Both the position numbers and the translations under genes were made by a program. Positions 11,801 to 24,309 of a stretch of 64,000 nt of DNA are shown here, piece after piece. Below the pieces are notes generated by a model. The model had not been told where the DNA came from. It worked only from the letters and a program-made list of their open reading frames with translations, and did not search any database. The DNA is from Morella rubra (taxonomy: Eukaryota > Streptophyta > Magnoliopsida > Fagales > Myricaceae): positions 15,663,366-15,727,365 of the forward strand of contig CM025849.1 of assembly GCA_003952965.2 (NCBI GenBank), read 5' to 3'. The number at the start of each line of letters is the position of its first letter. The stretch's first letter is position 1.

Positions 11801-13401
11801 ATCTGATCTAACACAAGGGCTAGTAGGAATAAGACTGCACAACTATCGTAACATTAGACGTTAACGGCTAATTGTAGACAACATAACCCAGTAAAAAAAA
11901 GAGTAAATAAGCAAACACAAAGAACTCAGACTGCTCTATATTAATACCCCGCAAGCAGTTCTTACACAAACGGCAGGAGACCACAAATTATTTATAATGT
12001 AGCCACCCACATATCTTAAAAGTAACAAAATGGAGAACAAAAAATGCAGAAATAAAGAAAAACATAAAACATAAAACAAGACCGTCGTAAATCTTCCCGC
12101 TCAGGTCAGCAGAGTGTAATACACCATGAAAATACTAAGATGCACTCACATAAAATTTATACTCAACAAGTGCATAATGAATGTAATCCACCAAATATGG
12201 CAAACAACGCCCCTTCAATATGCAATAAAACAACCAGTCTAGAGTCACGAGTTGACCAATACACCAGAAACAGTCAACAGAAATAAGAGAAAAAATATAA
12301 CACAAATGTTCACTCGACTTCAAGCTAGAAGAATTACACACGACTTCTCACGAGACACTTTGACTAAGAAATTTAACAAACCCCAATGCTGGACTCAACG
12401 CACCTGACGTCAAAGCCAGTAAAAGCCAGCAGTCTCATAATCTTGTGACAACACAGACAAAACAAAAACAAAAAAAAAGTAGAAAACAGTCAACTCAAAC
12501 ACATCCACAAAAGAAAACACCCAATCCATGTCAAACTCAGAAAACATCAAAAATCCATCAACAGAAATCAGAAAGATAATTAAAGACTGTTTCTTCAAAA
12601 AACATAAATTCTTTCTCCAATTCTCACAAGTAACACCAAATACCTATCACTTACCAAAGAAGTGAAATCAACAATTAGATGCCCAGAGAAAATGTGAAAT
12701 AAGCGTAACTAATCAACCCTGTCTATCTTATCGTGCAAAACAACCCATAAATCTACAAATAGGACAAAACTACGTGAAAGGTCTTACGAAAAGTATGCCG
12801 AGCTGTTATCTCTAGAGACCCAAGGATCAGTCATGCTGCCAGCAGCCGAGTTATCAGAACCATCCAGAGTCAATCATGACCAGACGCCAGCAACCCAGGC
12901 CAGGAGTGCCACAATAAGGCAAGACATCTTCACATGAACTGCTCCAAATCCTGTCACTGTCCTTCACCGGATACGAAAGGATACTACACTCAAGTACCCC
13001 GTCCCATCAGTCAAGACACAAGCCATAAAAAGACATTAGACATTGGTCATTCACGGCAACAATAATCGAGACACAGCATCTTAAACGATAACAAATATGT
13101 TGAATCAACCTTACATTTCCATAACGATTACAGTTTCATCCTATGCCCCCGTTGTGTCTATCAACTGGACAACAACAAACAAAGAAACAAATATCAGTTC
13201 CACCGCTCGATTATGATATCGAATCACAAGTTGAAGCGCTTGTTCCATACACCCTCCGAACATCTAATAAAACATTTTCCCAGAGAGAATTGGTTGTGCA
13301 GCCACACAACGACACAATGACAATTTAACCAAGTAACAACTCGATTCAAAGACCATGGCTCTAACTCACACCATAGAGAAAACCCATAAACCAGCTAAAT
13401 C
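5821..13401. other. ORF-poor, A/C-skewed DNA left of the assembly gap
   Basis: About 7.6 kb without a recognisable domain, terminal repeat, tandem array or RNA gene. The plus strand is rich in A and C and poor in T and G throughout; reversed, it looks like U-rich plant intron sequence. The longest open frames (126 and 102 codons) carry no family motif. It directly borders an exact 1,000-N gap. It may be a weakly polished long-read consensus hiding a minus-strand gene with corrupted exons, or genuine non-coding sequence. I cannot decide which. Confidence 0.5.
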
Positions 13402-14401
13402 NNNNNNNNNNNNNNNNNNNNNNNNNNNNNNNNNNNNNNNNNNNNNNNNNNNNNNNNNNNNNNNNNNNNNNNNNNNNNNNNNNNNNNNNNNNNNNNNNNN
13501 NNNNNNNNNNNNNNNNNNNNNNNNNNNNNNNNNNNNNNNNNNNNNNNNNNNNNNNNNNNNNNNNNNNNNNNNNNNNNNNNNNNNNNNNNNNNNNNNNNNN
13601 NNNNNNNNNNNNNNNNNNNNNNNNNNNNNNNNNNNNNNNNNNNNNNNNNNNNNNNNNNNNNNNNNNNNNNNNNNNNNNNNNNNNNNNNNNNNNNNNNNNN
13701 NNNNNNNNNNNNNNNNNNNNNNNNNNNNNNNNNNNNNNNNNNNNNNNNNNNNNNNNNNNNNNNNNNNNNNNNNNNNNNNNNNNNNNNNNNNNNNNNNNNN
13801 NNNNNNNNNNNNNNNNNNNNNNNNNNNNNNNNNNNNNNNNNNNNNNNNNNNNNNNNNNNNNNNNNNNNNNNNNNNNNNNNNNNNNNNNNNNNNNNNNNNN
13901 NNNNNNNNNNNNNNNNNNNNNNNNNNNNNNNNNNNNNNNNNNNNNNNNNNNNNNNNNNNNNNNNNNNNNNNNNNNNNNNNNNNNNNNNNNNNNNNNNNNN
14001 NNNNNNNNNNNNNNNNNNNNNNNNNNNNNNNNNNNNNNNNNNNNNNNNNNNNNNNNNNNNNNNNNNNNNNNNNNNNNNNNNNNNNNNNNNNNNNNNNNNN
14101 NNNNNNNNNNNNNNNNNNNNNNNNNNNNNNNNNNNNNNNNNNNNNNNNNNNNNNNNNNNNNNNNNNNNNNNNNNNNNNNNNNNNNNNNNNNNNNNNNNNN
14201 NNNNNNNNNNNNNNNNNNNNNNNNNNNNNNNNNNNNNNNNNNNNNNNNNNNNNNNNNNNNNNNNNNNNNNNNNNNNNNNNNNNNNNNNNNNNNNNNNNNN
14301 NNNNNNNNNNNNNNNNNNNNNNNNNNNNNNNNNNNNNNNNNNNNNNNNNNNNNNNNNNNNNNNNNNNNNNNNNNNNNNNNNNNNNNNNNNNNNNNNNNNN
14401 N
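13402..14401. other. Assembly gap (1,000 Ns)
   Basis: The run of N is exactly 1,000 long, a conventional placeholder for an unknown-size scaffold join. The true size and content are unknown. Any open frame running through it (for example a frame from about 13,355 to 14,482) is an artefact. Confidence 0.99.
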
Positions 14402-17400
14402 AATAAACCAGAGGGGGTATGGAAAATATTTTATAAGAGGAGAAAACTACTCATTATTCTCCTCCTATTGTGGTTAAAATAATTTATACTATGTTTATAA
14501 ATTTCTGATGGCATTTATAACTTATTTTCAACAAAGTTAGAGTTTTAATGGAAGGATATTTTAGTAATTGGGGGAAAGAATTCTAATAATTGTTAATTTG
14601 GTCGATGAAGTAAATATATATAATAATGTCTTAAATATATGAAATGTGACTTGTTTTGGTTGAAATGTTTGTCTCGAGAACTAAAGAGTGTGTGGAATTT
14701 TGCAAATGAAGTGTTATTGTACCACGCGTAGTAAAGAGAAGAAACGACTATATTAGATAATGTTTGATCTTATATATATATACGTACTGATAATTGAGAG
14801 GGGAGTTTTGTTGGATGCATCTTTTGGTCAATGCTGGTCTGGAAAGGGAGAGGGATTTTTGGTGAGATATGACTTCAGATTGTCTCGTAGAGTTGTGAGG
14901 TATCGAGTCGGTTGGAGGTGTAGATTGGTCTATATTTCGTGCGAATAAATACCATATGGGAGCAAAGGGGGAAGGGGCTATATTTTCAGGAATTCTGTGG
15001 CCCGTCCGCTCACGCCGCTGGGTAATGTGAGGTCTTCAGGTGAATTACCATTTGAATTGACTAATTCTCATTGCTTCGTAATTTGGGTGAAGTTGTCCGG
15101 ATCTGGAGTTGTCTGCACTCTGCACAACAAGTTATGGCCTTCAAATCTCGTATTTTCTTTTCTTTGTTTTTTTCTCTAGGCAAATTGGGAGCAGGAGCAA
15201 GCCTGCGGGAGGGAGGGAGATTCGATCCGCGGATCTATCCCCCCGAGCAGGTGCCATCAGAGCTGCAGCTCACTTGGCTTCAGACTCGTATTTTTACTTT
15301 TGGAGAACGAACGATGTCCAACAAGACAAAGTGGGGAACAAGTGATTCACTAAGAAGGAGCTTGTGGTTTTTCCATTGGAAATTTCTATTTATTCCTATT
15401 ATTTTGGGAGTAAGGGAAAGAGAAAAAATTAGATTAAAGCTCATAAATAGTAATCATGCGTTAGACAAGATCAGAAAACTCAATGATTCATACATATTAA
15501 CTAATGTCAACGAACCATAACAAACAATTAGGATATGAGGCTCAAAAAAGAAGGAAAAAGAAAACTACAAGTGTTCATTAAACTGGTTTCTAACAAGAAG
15601 TCACTAAATTCTGACTCGAACTCTTTGCGGAATTCTCTCAAGTTCGTCATGGGTACTTCGGAGTGATATCTATTAAGTATAATCTAGTCTAAATGTACAG
15701 ATATCTCATTCTGCCAATAAACTAAGTAATCGCCAACTCAAGATGCCAATTAAATCCATGGCACCAAACAAAAGCACGATCAACCACTGGGTGTCAAAAT
15801 TCCCCCCAACTAAATTAAAAGGATAATTTAATTGCATGTCTAACTACGTTTAGAATACGTCACTTAATCAGCTTTTCAGATAAGGACAAAGACGAGCTTC
15901 CAATAAAATGGCAGAAATATTACAGTTCCACAGAACCATAGAACCCCTTCTCTACAACTACACTGCTGTAAGCATCCACAAGAATACCAGGTCAGGGTAG
16001 TACGAACATCCGCAGCGGAGATAAGGAGTACGCTCAACCATGTCTATAGCCGACCGTATAAGCAGATACGTACCCGGGACAAACTGACAGAAAAAAGAAC
16101 TACTGAGATAGCACCCTGTATAGACGAAACCAGCGACAACGAAGGGTGTACGCTAGTCTAACAAATGTACGGAAATCATTCTCTTTCTTTGGTATTAAAG
16201 TATATGTGTGGGTCAATGGACAGCCGCCGCGTACTATAGAGTTTGTACAGTTAGCTTGTGGGTGTCCTCGTGACTATCTAGAAATCTCCTTTCGATCTGT
16301 CTTTCAAATATCTTCGTATATTATTCAGCTGTGACTGTTGTTGGAGTGTCTATCTATACAACAGTTTCTCGATTTATTGATCCTCGACTTTATCCAAAGC
16401 CTTTCTTTTTTATGATTTTCAGGTAAAACATGCTTTCTTTGTCACTACAAACCAGCCAATCTAGAATGGGATGTATAAGTATCTGCGCAAACTCTTTTCC
16501 TCTCGCTCTGCGGAGTTTAAGATAAAACATATAGATTTTTCACTTAACTTTAAGTGTAATAGAGAACACTTCCGAGAGAGACGGTTTTTTCGTAGGTGGA
16601 ATCGTGATCAATGAAGTTCTCTCTAGTTCAATTATGCTTTTTAAGGTCTCCTTCGTGACTTAAACTCTTACTAGGACTAAGACGTTTCTACTAGTGCTTT
16701 CTGTGAAAGTTTGGCAACATTTTTCACGCCATAAAAGCGTTTATAGCAATTTATCCTTGTGCGCCAGGAAACTATCATTTAGTGTACTGTTACGTACTCG
16801 GCGTATTTCCGCCGACTATCTTCTGGAAAATTTGCCAAGGAGAATGGGCAACAGATTTGAGACAGTTCTCCTTTCAGTCCAAATAAAGTTGGCTCCACTA
16901 ATAAGTCTGGGACTGTAGCTTCTGGATTTTCCTGAGAACTGCGTGGGAGTTGGTATGGCTGAGATTTGTTCTGGGCGGGGGTTTGGGGTTTAGGGTGGAG
17001 GGTGTGGTAGTTGTGGTGTGTGGGTTGGTCTGTGGTGGGTGGTCGTGGGTTTTGGTGTTGGGTGGTGTGTCGGTGTGGCCCGCGTAGGCGTATGGTACAT
17101 AAATCTTGAAAAATTTTGTTCGGCGTGCCAAGACAAAAGCTTACTGCTTAAATAATAATGCTGCTAATTATTTCACACACTAGAATATACACAGTGTTCG
17201 GGGCCCGAGGTGAGGACCTTTTCTTTCCTTTCTTTTTTTTTCCAGGTTTATGTTTGGTATTTCTGTGTGTTGGATTTGAAAAGAGGATCTATGATTGGAA
17301 GGCAATGCTAGAAGAGGCCGGACATGATGTTCAGGCAGGGATGAGCGGATTTGGGACTATGGTTTAGAGAAGATAAGTAAATAATACATGATTGTAATAA

Positions 17401-20400
17401 AATATTGGTCATTTTATTGTATTCTATTATGCGGGGATAATAGTCATAGAAGACGAATTGAGGGTTTGCATGTCTAGAATGTTTAAGAACTAAATATGCT
17501 TTTCAACGTGTCCTCATATTCTCATGCCGTTTGTTTGGTGTCTGGTTGTTGGTTTGTTATACCACTCTGTAAGTCATGAGGGAGAAGTATATAGGTAACA
17601 GAAAGTTTAAAATTGCTTTTTGTGGTCAAAAATCTCAATATCTTAATGGACGGTTTATGAATGCTATGACGTGGTGGAAAAAGCATGTCGTGGGCAGGTA
17701 CGTATGGATTCTGGGTTACTGCGTTGCAAGTTTGCGTGGTGTATATCTTTTGGAGTTAACATGTGCAAAGGGGGATAGTGGTGTAGGTGAAGGGTGTGAG
17801 AGGTAATCTCAAGTGTTCTATATTGGTTATGGGTGTTCTGGGGGGGGAGTGTAGTTATGTTGAGTGGGGCTTTGTTGGGGAGTAATGTGGTTTGAGTTGT
17901 GGACTGCGAAGCTCTGTGGAATCTCTAGAGACTTCAAAACCTTGAGCTATTATATAATTTCCCTGTCTGATAATTTTTTAAGATTTGATAAATGCTATTT
18001 TGCATGGATTGGTGGCGTTCTTGGGTTTCTATTCATTAAATTGATTAGCCGTGGGGATGTATTGTGTGGGGTCGGTCAGTTTCTTATGAGCTTCATTTGC
18101 ATCTGTTTGTTGACCTCATAAATTCTAATGAAAACTCAATCTTCTTGTTTAAGACTGTTCATTTACTGTTCTTTCGGTGTAGTTCTTTTCGTTAGCGGGT
18201 GAATATTGATCTTGTATACTAATAAGTTTGAGAGTGCTTTTGGACTGCCTTTTGAGATTGACTCTATTCTATTCTTGATGTTCTGTTATGTGTTTCTTGG
18301 GCTGATTTCTGTTGGCCTACAGTGTGTTTCAGCTATGAGCTATTAGCGCGTATAGAGTAAATTTTTCTCGCTGATGGTTTCTAATATTTTAGGCTATTAG
18401 TGCCTGATTGAGAAATGTGATTACCTAATTAGAAATAGAAACAAGGAAAAAGATCTAAAGAGGTTTTATTATGCAGAGTGATGGATTGTTTTCGGTGGGG
18501 GGTACAGTAAGGTGAGTTTAAGATGAGATTGCTGCATGCGTATAGACGGCATAATAATATTACAAATATTGGGGATCTTTCATGATGCTGGCTGCTTATA
18601 ATACTATAAATTCATTCCATCGTCTGGAGATTCTCTATGGTACCAGAATATTATCCGTTATCCTACTTTCAATAGCTCTTCTACCATGCTATGAGTCAGA
18701 CGTGTGTAAACAGACTACAATCTAACAAGTATATCTCATTGACCTGAGGTGGCAGAGGCAGATATTACTGGAAGTCATAGTAGTGACAATTTTCACTCAT
18801 GCATCCCCTCAGGATGGCAACAGTGATAAAGGGGTTTATACATTGCTTTGTGTTGTTTTTTGTTGAATTATCTGTGTTTAAGGGTATTGATAATAGGCGG
18901 TGATAGTGGTCTTTCGAGATAATAGGACAGAATTATAAATAACGTGATATTAATCATGACTGAGCGGGAGCAGAGGAGGTTGAGATTTACCATAATTTGG
19001 CCGTTTCACTAGGACATGACCAGCAGTCTTGATCATGAAAAATTTGGACAAAATACTGGCATGTGTACAACTTCTTTGTGCAACACCGGGGCTCAAAATC
19101 GACATGAACATTCCTGTGATTTTCTTTAAGTTGTGTGTTGTGGGCTTAACCATGAAAATCGCAGCTCGTTTAAGTAGTACTGTCTGAAAAGGTGTGGTAG
19201 GACAGTGGTATTATTTAAACATTCTTGTGCTTAAAATTATATAAAGATACGCGATCTGGTATTTTGCCATCCTGTTGCTTCGTTTTGCTAGTTCTTAACA
19301 TTCGTGAGTGCAAATGTTCATGATGAGCCTAGACGTGTCGCGGAAAAGAACGTGGGCTTTCAGTATGTGCAAGTCTGGCGATGAACCTAGAGAAAGGAGA
19401 TCATTGGAGAGAAACATCCAGTCAACCATCTAGAGTACGGATAACGCGAAACATATACTATGGTGATAATGATATCCTCATGGCCTAATCAAAGGAACAT
19501 TTTAATAATAATTTGTCTCGACGGAGTCCAGTTCATGCGTAGTACAGGCGTCCTTTGCAAAAGAACGATTGGTTTCAAATTAGAAAGATTGGGGATCATG
19601 ATCGATGACTCCAAGAAATTTTAATCTAAATGAAATTTAAAGAATATGTATAGTTACGATCTGAATGAATACAATCAATGCCCATGTCCTCGCTTGTCTT
19701 ATTTCATATAGAGATAATTCGTATACTTGTATTTGTTCGAGTGGTGTTACAACTACTAAACATTGACTGTACAAAAACAGCTACACGAGTCACAAAGGCC
19801 TAGAAGTACTAATGAGTTGCGCTAAGCTACATTTATGCGTTTCTACAATTTGGGGGGGGGAGAAGAATAGTGCGTAAAGATGCCTTATAGAAAATGACAG
19901 TATAGTGATAGGGATCAGATTCTGGAGAGGATAATAGTGAAGGTGTTTGCAACGTGGCAGATGGGTTTAGTGGTGCTGTGGTGTAAAGTGGTGGATGGTG
20001 GTGCCGTAATGAGTGTAAGTTGTGGAGCTCCGATCCAATCGCACCAAGAGGTTGCTCTCGGCCGCTGGTGGTAACGACCTTCGGGCTTGATCTATAGAGA
20101 TTTTTTGAAAACATGTCTCAATGGTTTAACAGGTTTGGAACCGGGTAATGTCGTCCGGATTTCATTGCCTTAATCTTACCAGCGAAAAGATGCGGGGAGC
20201 TCAATTCGGGCTGGAAATATCTCCGTTCTACCTAATCAATTCCACAAGTCAGGGCTGGTGTCATGTGTTCTGATAAAGGGATGTCTTGGGGCTACCCCCA
20301 CAACCACACACCCACCAACCCCCCACCACCAACAACCCACACAAAAGACCCCCACAAGAAGAACCACGGGGACTTGGCCCGCCTCCCGCGTAGACAGTAA

Positions 20401-20640
20401 TTAGGCAAATTTATAAAAAGTATGTTGGCTACTGGGGTAAGGATAGGGGGATAGAGAATCAAACACGGTGTTTTAGGTTGTCGGCAAACCCCCTACCCTA
20501 AGATTACGAGGTGGGGTTTCCCGATCTTTTAATAGCATTACTCTAGTTTGGGGCAAGGCCGGGGACAATTGTTTTTCCAAGATTAACACCAAACCCCCCA
20601 CTGATTTTCGGGTACACTCATAAACAGCCGAGATTACTTA
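14402..20640. other. ORF-poor, G/T-skewed DNA right of the assembly gap
   Basis: About 6.2 kb with no recognisable gene. The plus strand is mostly T- and G-rich, the mirror image of the skew left of the gap. It contains a strongly G/T simple stretch (about 16,970-17,080), a C/A simple stretch (about 20,290-20,360) and homopolymers such as an eight-G run near 17,838 and a nine-G run near 19,852. Open frames up to 149 codons lack any family motif. A possible duplicate phrase near both simple stretches, a ggcccgc followed by gcgtag, is noted as a finding. Confidence 0.5.
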
Positions 20641-22225
20641 TTTTCTTGTGAAACAATATATGGAATACGTTTTTGGATTGAAAGTTATAGAAAACTCTTC
20701 AAGAGTAGATATAAAAAATGAAAGGCTCGTATCTCTTGTTCACAAGACAAATTGAAAGTGTGTTTTGTGTGAAGATGAGAAATAAATATGAAGTTTGGAT
20801 ATTTCTCAAGTAAAAATGATATGTGGTCGTTGTGTATTTATTTTGGACGTTATGAAGGTGTATTTATAGGCCCATTATGAAAAGCTACCTTTATAGCCGT
20901 TAGGATTCTGTTAAAACGACCGATGGTCGACCGCTTCAAGTTACCTGACTCAACGGTCATATTACAGAACTCAATGGATATATTTCAAATCAACCAGTCG
21001 ACCGCTATTCTAAGTGTCGAAGACCGGTCGATTGCTTCACCAGCTCGATTCCAACTTAAGCACGATTGGTTCAATTAAAACCACGTTTTTGACCTCTTGG
21101 AAACACCCAATTTTAAAGACTTACTTCCCATAAGTATAAGAAAGGTTTGGGAGTTTGATTGGGGTGTTTTAAAACCTTTAAAAACATTTTAATCTTCAAA
21201 CAAAGGTAAACGGTTTATGCACATTTTGAAAGATATGCAAGTGTGATTCATAATCCTTGTCAAAAGTGAAACTAAGAGTTACAAGGTTTATACCTGGTCT
21301 AGAGAACTCATTTTGAGCTCCTTGCATTTCTTGAATTCTTTCTTCAATGATCTTTGGCTCTTTCATCAAAAACGTTTGTCTTTGAAGATGTCCATTTTAT
21401 AAACTTGTCAATTTTATGAAATCATAAAATCGATTGTAAAAGCCAACAAGGATGGTTACTTGTTTGACATTTGACCTCTCTGTGTATACTCGGAAAGATT
21501 TGTTGGATAACTCACTCTGGGAGTTTTGAGGCCGACTCGGGAATACTGCTTAAAGTACGGAAGTACTTGTAATTCATCGGGAGTGAGAGTATGGTATTGG
21601 AAAAGATCATTTTTGAGAAACTGAGTCTTTTCATTTACTTCTTTCTGTTTTGAGATTTTATTGTTGAATTTGTTCAATATCTTTTATTTATGCTATTCTG
21701 TTGTACTAATCGCTGGGTTAGAGTCATTTGGACTCATCGTTGTTTGTTAAATTTGTTCTTTAGCAGATGTTTGAGATTTATTTGGGAAAGTTCACCAAAG
21801 CTATTCAACATGGCTTTGTCACTCTGGAGTTGACTTTCGTGTTTATGTCACACATGACCTAGATGTCCTGATAAAGGGACAAGGACATAGGTGGATCACT
21901 CCGCACTCTGATAATTAGTCAACATCTCGGACTTGGATAACACTGATAACGAATATTAGAGATCTTTAGTTTTATGCTTTCTTAGTTTTTCCGTAGTTTT
22001 CTTTTTGTACTATAGTATGTGCATTATAAGAAGTGGGTTCTCTTTTGTAATCTGGTATTAATAAAAGGTCCTTCTTGTGTTTTGCTTAGTATCTTGTTGC
22101 TTTGTCGATCTTCTATAGGCCGTAACCTCAGCTTTATTAGCTGTGTCCATTATTATAGGACAACGCTTGAGGTCATCACGGTCCGGGCTATTACAAAGAA
22201 AGTGCTAAGATATTGACATTCTGGA
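20641..22225. mobile_element. Probable degraded LTR-retroelement sequence
   Basis: The stretch has LTR-like traits: a tatttataggccc phrase (near 20,869) like a retroelement leader or TATA region; repeated gtcgacc and accggtcgattg motifs (20,925-21,035); and, at 22,130-22,192, an end reading aggtcatcacggtccgggctattaca, typical of a Gypsy LTR 3' end (…CA). No polyprotein domain is readable in any frame. It probably comprises more than one LTR remnant, and boundaries are uncertain. Confidence 0.4.
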
Positions 22226-22910
22226 CCTTTGGCCCTTGGGCTAAGCTAAGAGAAGAATCAACCTGGCCCAAATGACAGGCCAATACATATGTAGAAGAGA
22301 AACATATATAGGAAAAAATTTAAGCAAACCATTTGATTATACAAATGCCAAAAATTAAATGCACACCCAAAAGTAAAACTTCAACGTGATTTTACCTCCC
22401 ATCAGAGTTAAAGCGATCTCTTCGAATTCATATAGAAAGTAAATAATCAACCTCTCTACTCCTAGATCCCTTAATTCTCTCAATCGAGAGCTATGAGTTT
22501 GAAGCTGAAACCTAAAATAGTGGACCTTCCAATCTCGGTAACTCAAACTTTGACATCCAACTCCATTCGATTGGCAAGTAGCTTTCGAATTCAAATCAAA
22601 ATTGTAAACGGTCAAAGTGGAACACACTACAGAGGGGTTTGACAAAGGCTGTGGGGCAAGTATGCGGTTGAGATTCAAGACCCTACTTGACGAGCATGAC
22701 AACGATCTCAGAAAGACTACAGGAGAACGAAGAGAGAAGGAAAGAACAAAGTGTAGGGGTTGGCAATGAGAAAAGGAAAGTGTTTCTGAACTTTAAGATG
22801 GCGGGGCTTGCAAAAGGGTCGCTTAATTCTCAATTGAGAAGGCTTTATATTTAATTTTCAACTTTAAGCGACGACTTTTGTCATCTAGGCTCTCCATTCC
22901 AGCTAATTCT
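22226..22910. other. Unassigned repeat-like DNA
   Basis: Contains a 115-codon minus-strand open frame (22,355-22,702) without a recognised domain. The codon pattern and the flanking LTR-like DNA suggest a retroelement non-coding region rather than a gene. Nothing else is recognised. Confidence 0.35.
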
Positions 22911-23156
22911 ATGACTTTTAGCAACTATCTCTTTGACTGGTTGCAAAAAGGTCATCATTTGTGACTATTAAATGCTGGTTGCCATTGTTTAGCAACAAAT
23001 CATCTCGCTGCTAATGTATATATTGTAACATTCGCAGAAAGCAGTATAATTAGCAACGAATTCTGAAAATTTGTTGCTAGAAGTTAACTTTTGGCAACCA
23101 CATTTAATTGGTGGCCAAAAATTTGGTTGCTATACCCCATTTTTTTTTTTGTAATG
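22911..23156 (-). mobile_element. CACTA transposon end with subterminal repeats
   Basis: The right edge, reversed, reads cattacaaaaaaaaaatggg, one base off the canonical plant CACTA end CACTACAAAAA. Inward lie many copies of a TTAGCAAC/GTTGCTA-type motif, in both orientations, at about 22,918, 22,940, 22,978, 22,989, 23,051, 23,080 and 23,092 and near 23,130. This is the arrangement of subterminal transposase-binding repeats in En/Spm-like elements. No matching left end is evident, so this is a remnant or a short non-autonomous copy. Confidence 0.6.
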
Positions 23157-23439
23157 AGCAGCGAATGCTATGCCTTCCAATAGTACGAGCTCGATTTTAT
23201 TTCCCCAATCTTAGTGTTTGTGTGTGGAAAGGGACTCGGGCAATTTCTGGTGGGTTGTTTCTGTGGATAAACCTCGACATTTGTTCTTAAAAACTTGAGA
23301 CTCTTTGTGTTATCCTAAACCAGTAGGTAGATTGAGAATTAGATTGCTTTCGAGGATTAATCGATCCTATTAGCTAAGATGGCTTGAATTCTATTAGTTA
23401 ATCTCAATTGTCTCTGAGTTCAGCTCTGCCAAGCCAAAT

Positions 23440-23877
23440 ATATTAAGAAACAAGATATTTAGAACCTGCAACCCCCCTCGGGCCTCTTGGTTTGGCAAGG
23501 TCTCTTGAAAGTTTTTCCCCTCCGTAAAGGAGCATGCTTCCTAGTTAGAAATGGAGCCTTAATTAATATGTGGCAAGACCCATGGATTCCGAGTGCCAAA
23601 GACTTCCGTCCCTAACCAAAGGACAATCACCCGATAGAACTTGATCAAAAAGTTCAGACCTTGATTTTAGAACAGTCACGTAGATGGGACCAACAAGCTA
23701 TTTATCGGATGTTTGATGAGGCTTCATGTGAGGAAATCATGAAAATTCATTTTCCGCAAGCTGATCAACCAAACTCTTAGATTTGAATGCTGGAAGCCTC
23801 TGGTTTTTTCTCCTGCAAACCGATGTGCCTAATGGGTCATAATTTGCTAAACCTATATCAGACCAGCCAGCAGTCGA
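23440..23877 (+). pseudogene. LINE (non-LTR retrotransposon) ORF2 fragment, C-terminal region, part 1
   Basis: In the plus frames, phrases such as FLVRNGALINMWQDPWIPS (about 23,543-23,599) and IMKIHFPQADQP (about 23,737-23,772) match the region just upstream of the zf-RVT domain in plant L1-type ORF2 proteins. There the pattern G-x-x-I-x-x-W-x-D-P-W-I-P is characteristic. A stop follows shortly after. The matching downstream part lies at 25,440-25,880, so the LINE was later split by a Gypsy insertion. Confidence 0.7.
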
Positions 23878-24079
23878 CCTGTGAGGCCCACACGAATAAT
23901 TAATACCCCTGATTGGCTCCTCCCACAAGCTTGGACTCCCGACTCCTTTATGAATACTGAAGAATCGACCATCTAGTCTGGGAGCTCTAAGACTCGCAAT
24001 AGGATTAAAAGTCCTAACATCCTAAGTAATTAATTCCTAGTATGACTATAATTGTCTCTACTTATAAAGCAAGGTGCAC

Positions 24080-24221
24080 CCCCAACATCTTTTTCATGCT
24101 TAATTAACTCTCCAAAAACTTATAACTCTAAGATCACTGACTTTCCTTCGATGCCACATCCCTCAGTAATTCTTTATAGGTCTACTTGTCTCCAATTTTC
24201 AGTGATCATTTGGCATCATCA
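24080..24221 (+). repeat. LTR 3' end, left copy
   Basis: Shares with 25,259-25,413 the same order of phrases: tcatgcttaattaactct, then aaaaacttat, gatcactgactt, cctcagtaattcttt, taggtctacttgtct and ttggcatcatca. The two copies differ by scattered substitutions and a few indels; one longer insertion (gcattggtggatccc) is in the right copy. The divergence suggests an old insertion. Confidence 0.85.
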
Positions 24222-24309
24222 GTTGGTGCCATCTGTGGGAAAGTTTTCTAAAAAATTTTCCAATCAAATCATGCTTACATCCCCTTGTTATCTCCTACTT
24301 CCTTCCAAA

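Noticed and set aside
13355..14482. A 375-codon open frame across the N gap
   Set aside because: Almost all of it is unknown bases; the flanking codons carry no motif.
15071..15520. 149-codon plus-strand frame right of the gap
   Set aside because: No recognisable domain and the region is of doubtful quality.
16970..17080. Telomere-like repeats (tttaggg words)
   Set aside because: Only one gtttaggg word is present and the rest is irregular G/T text, so no telomeric array.
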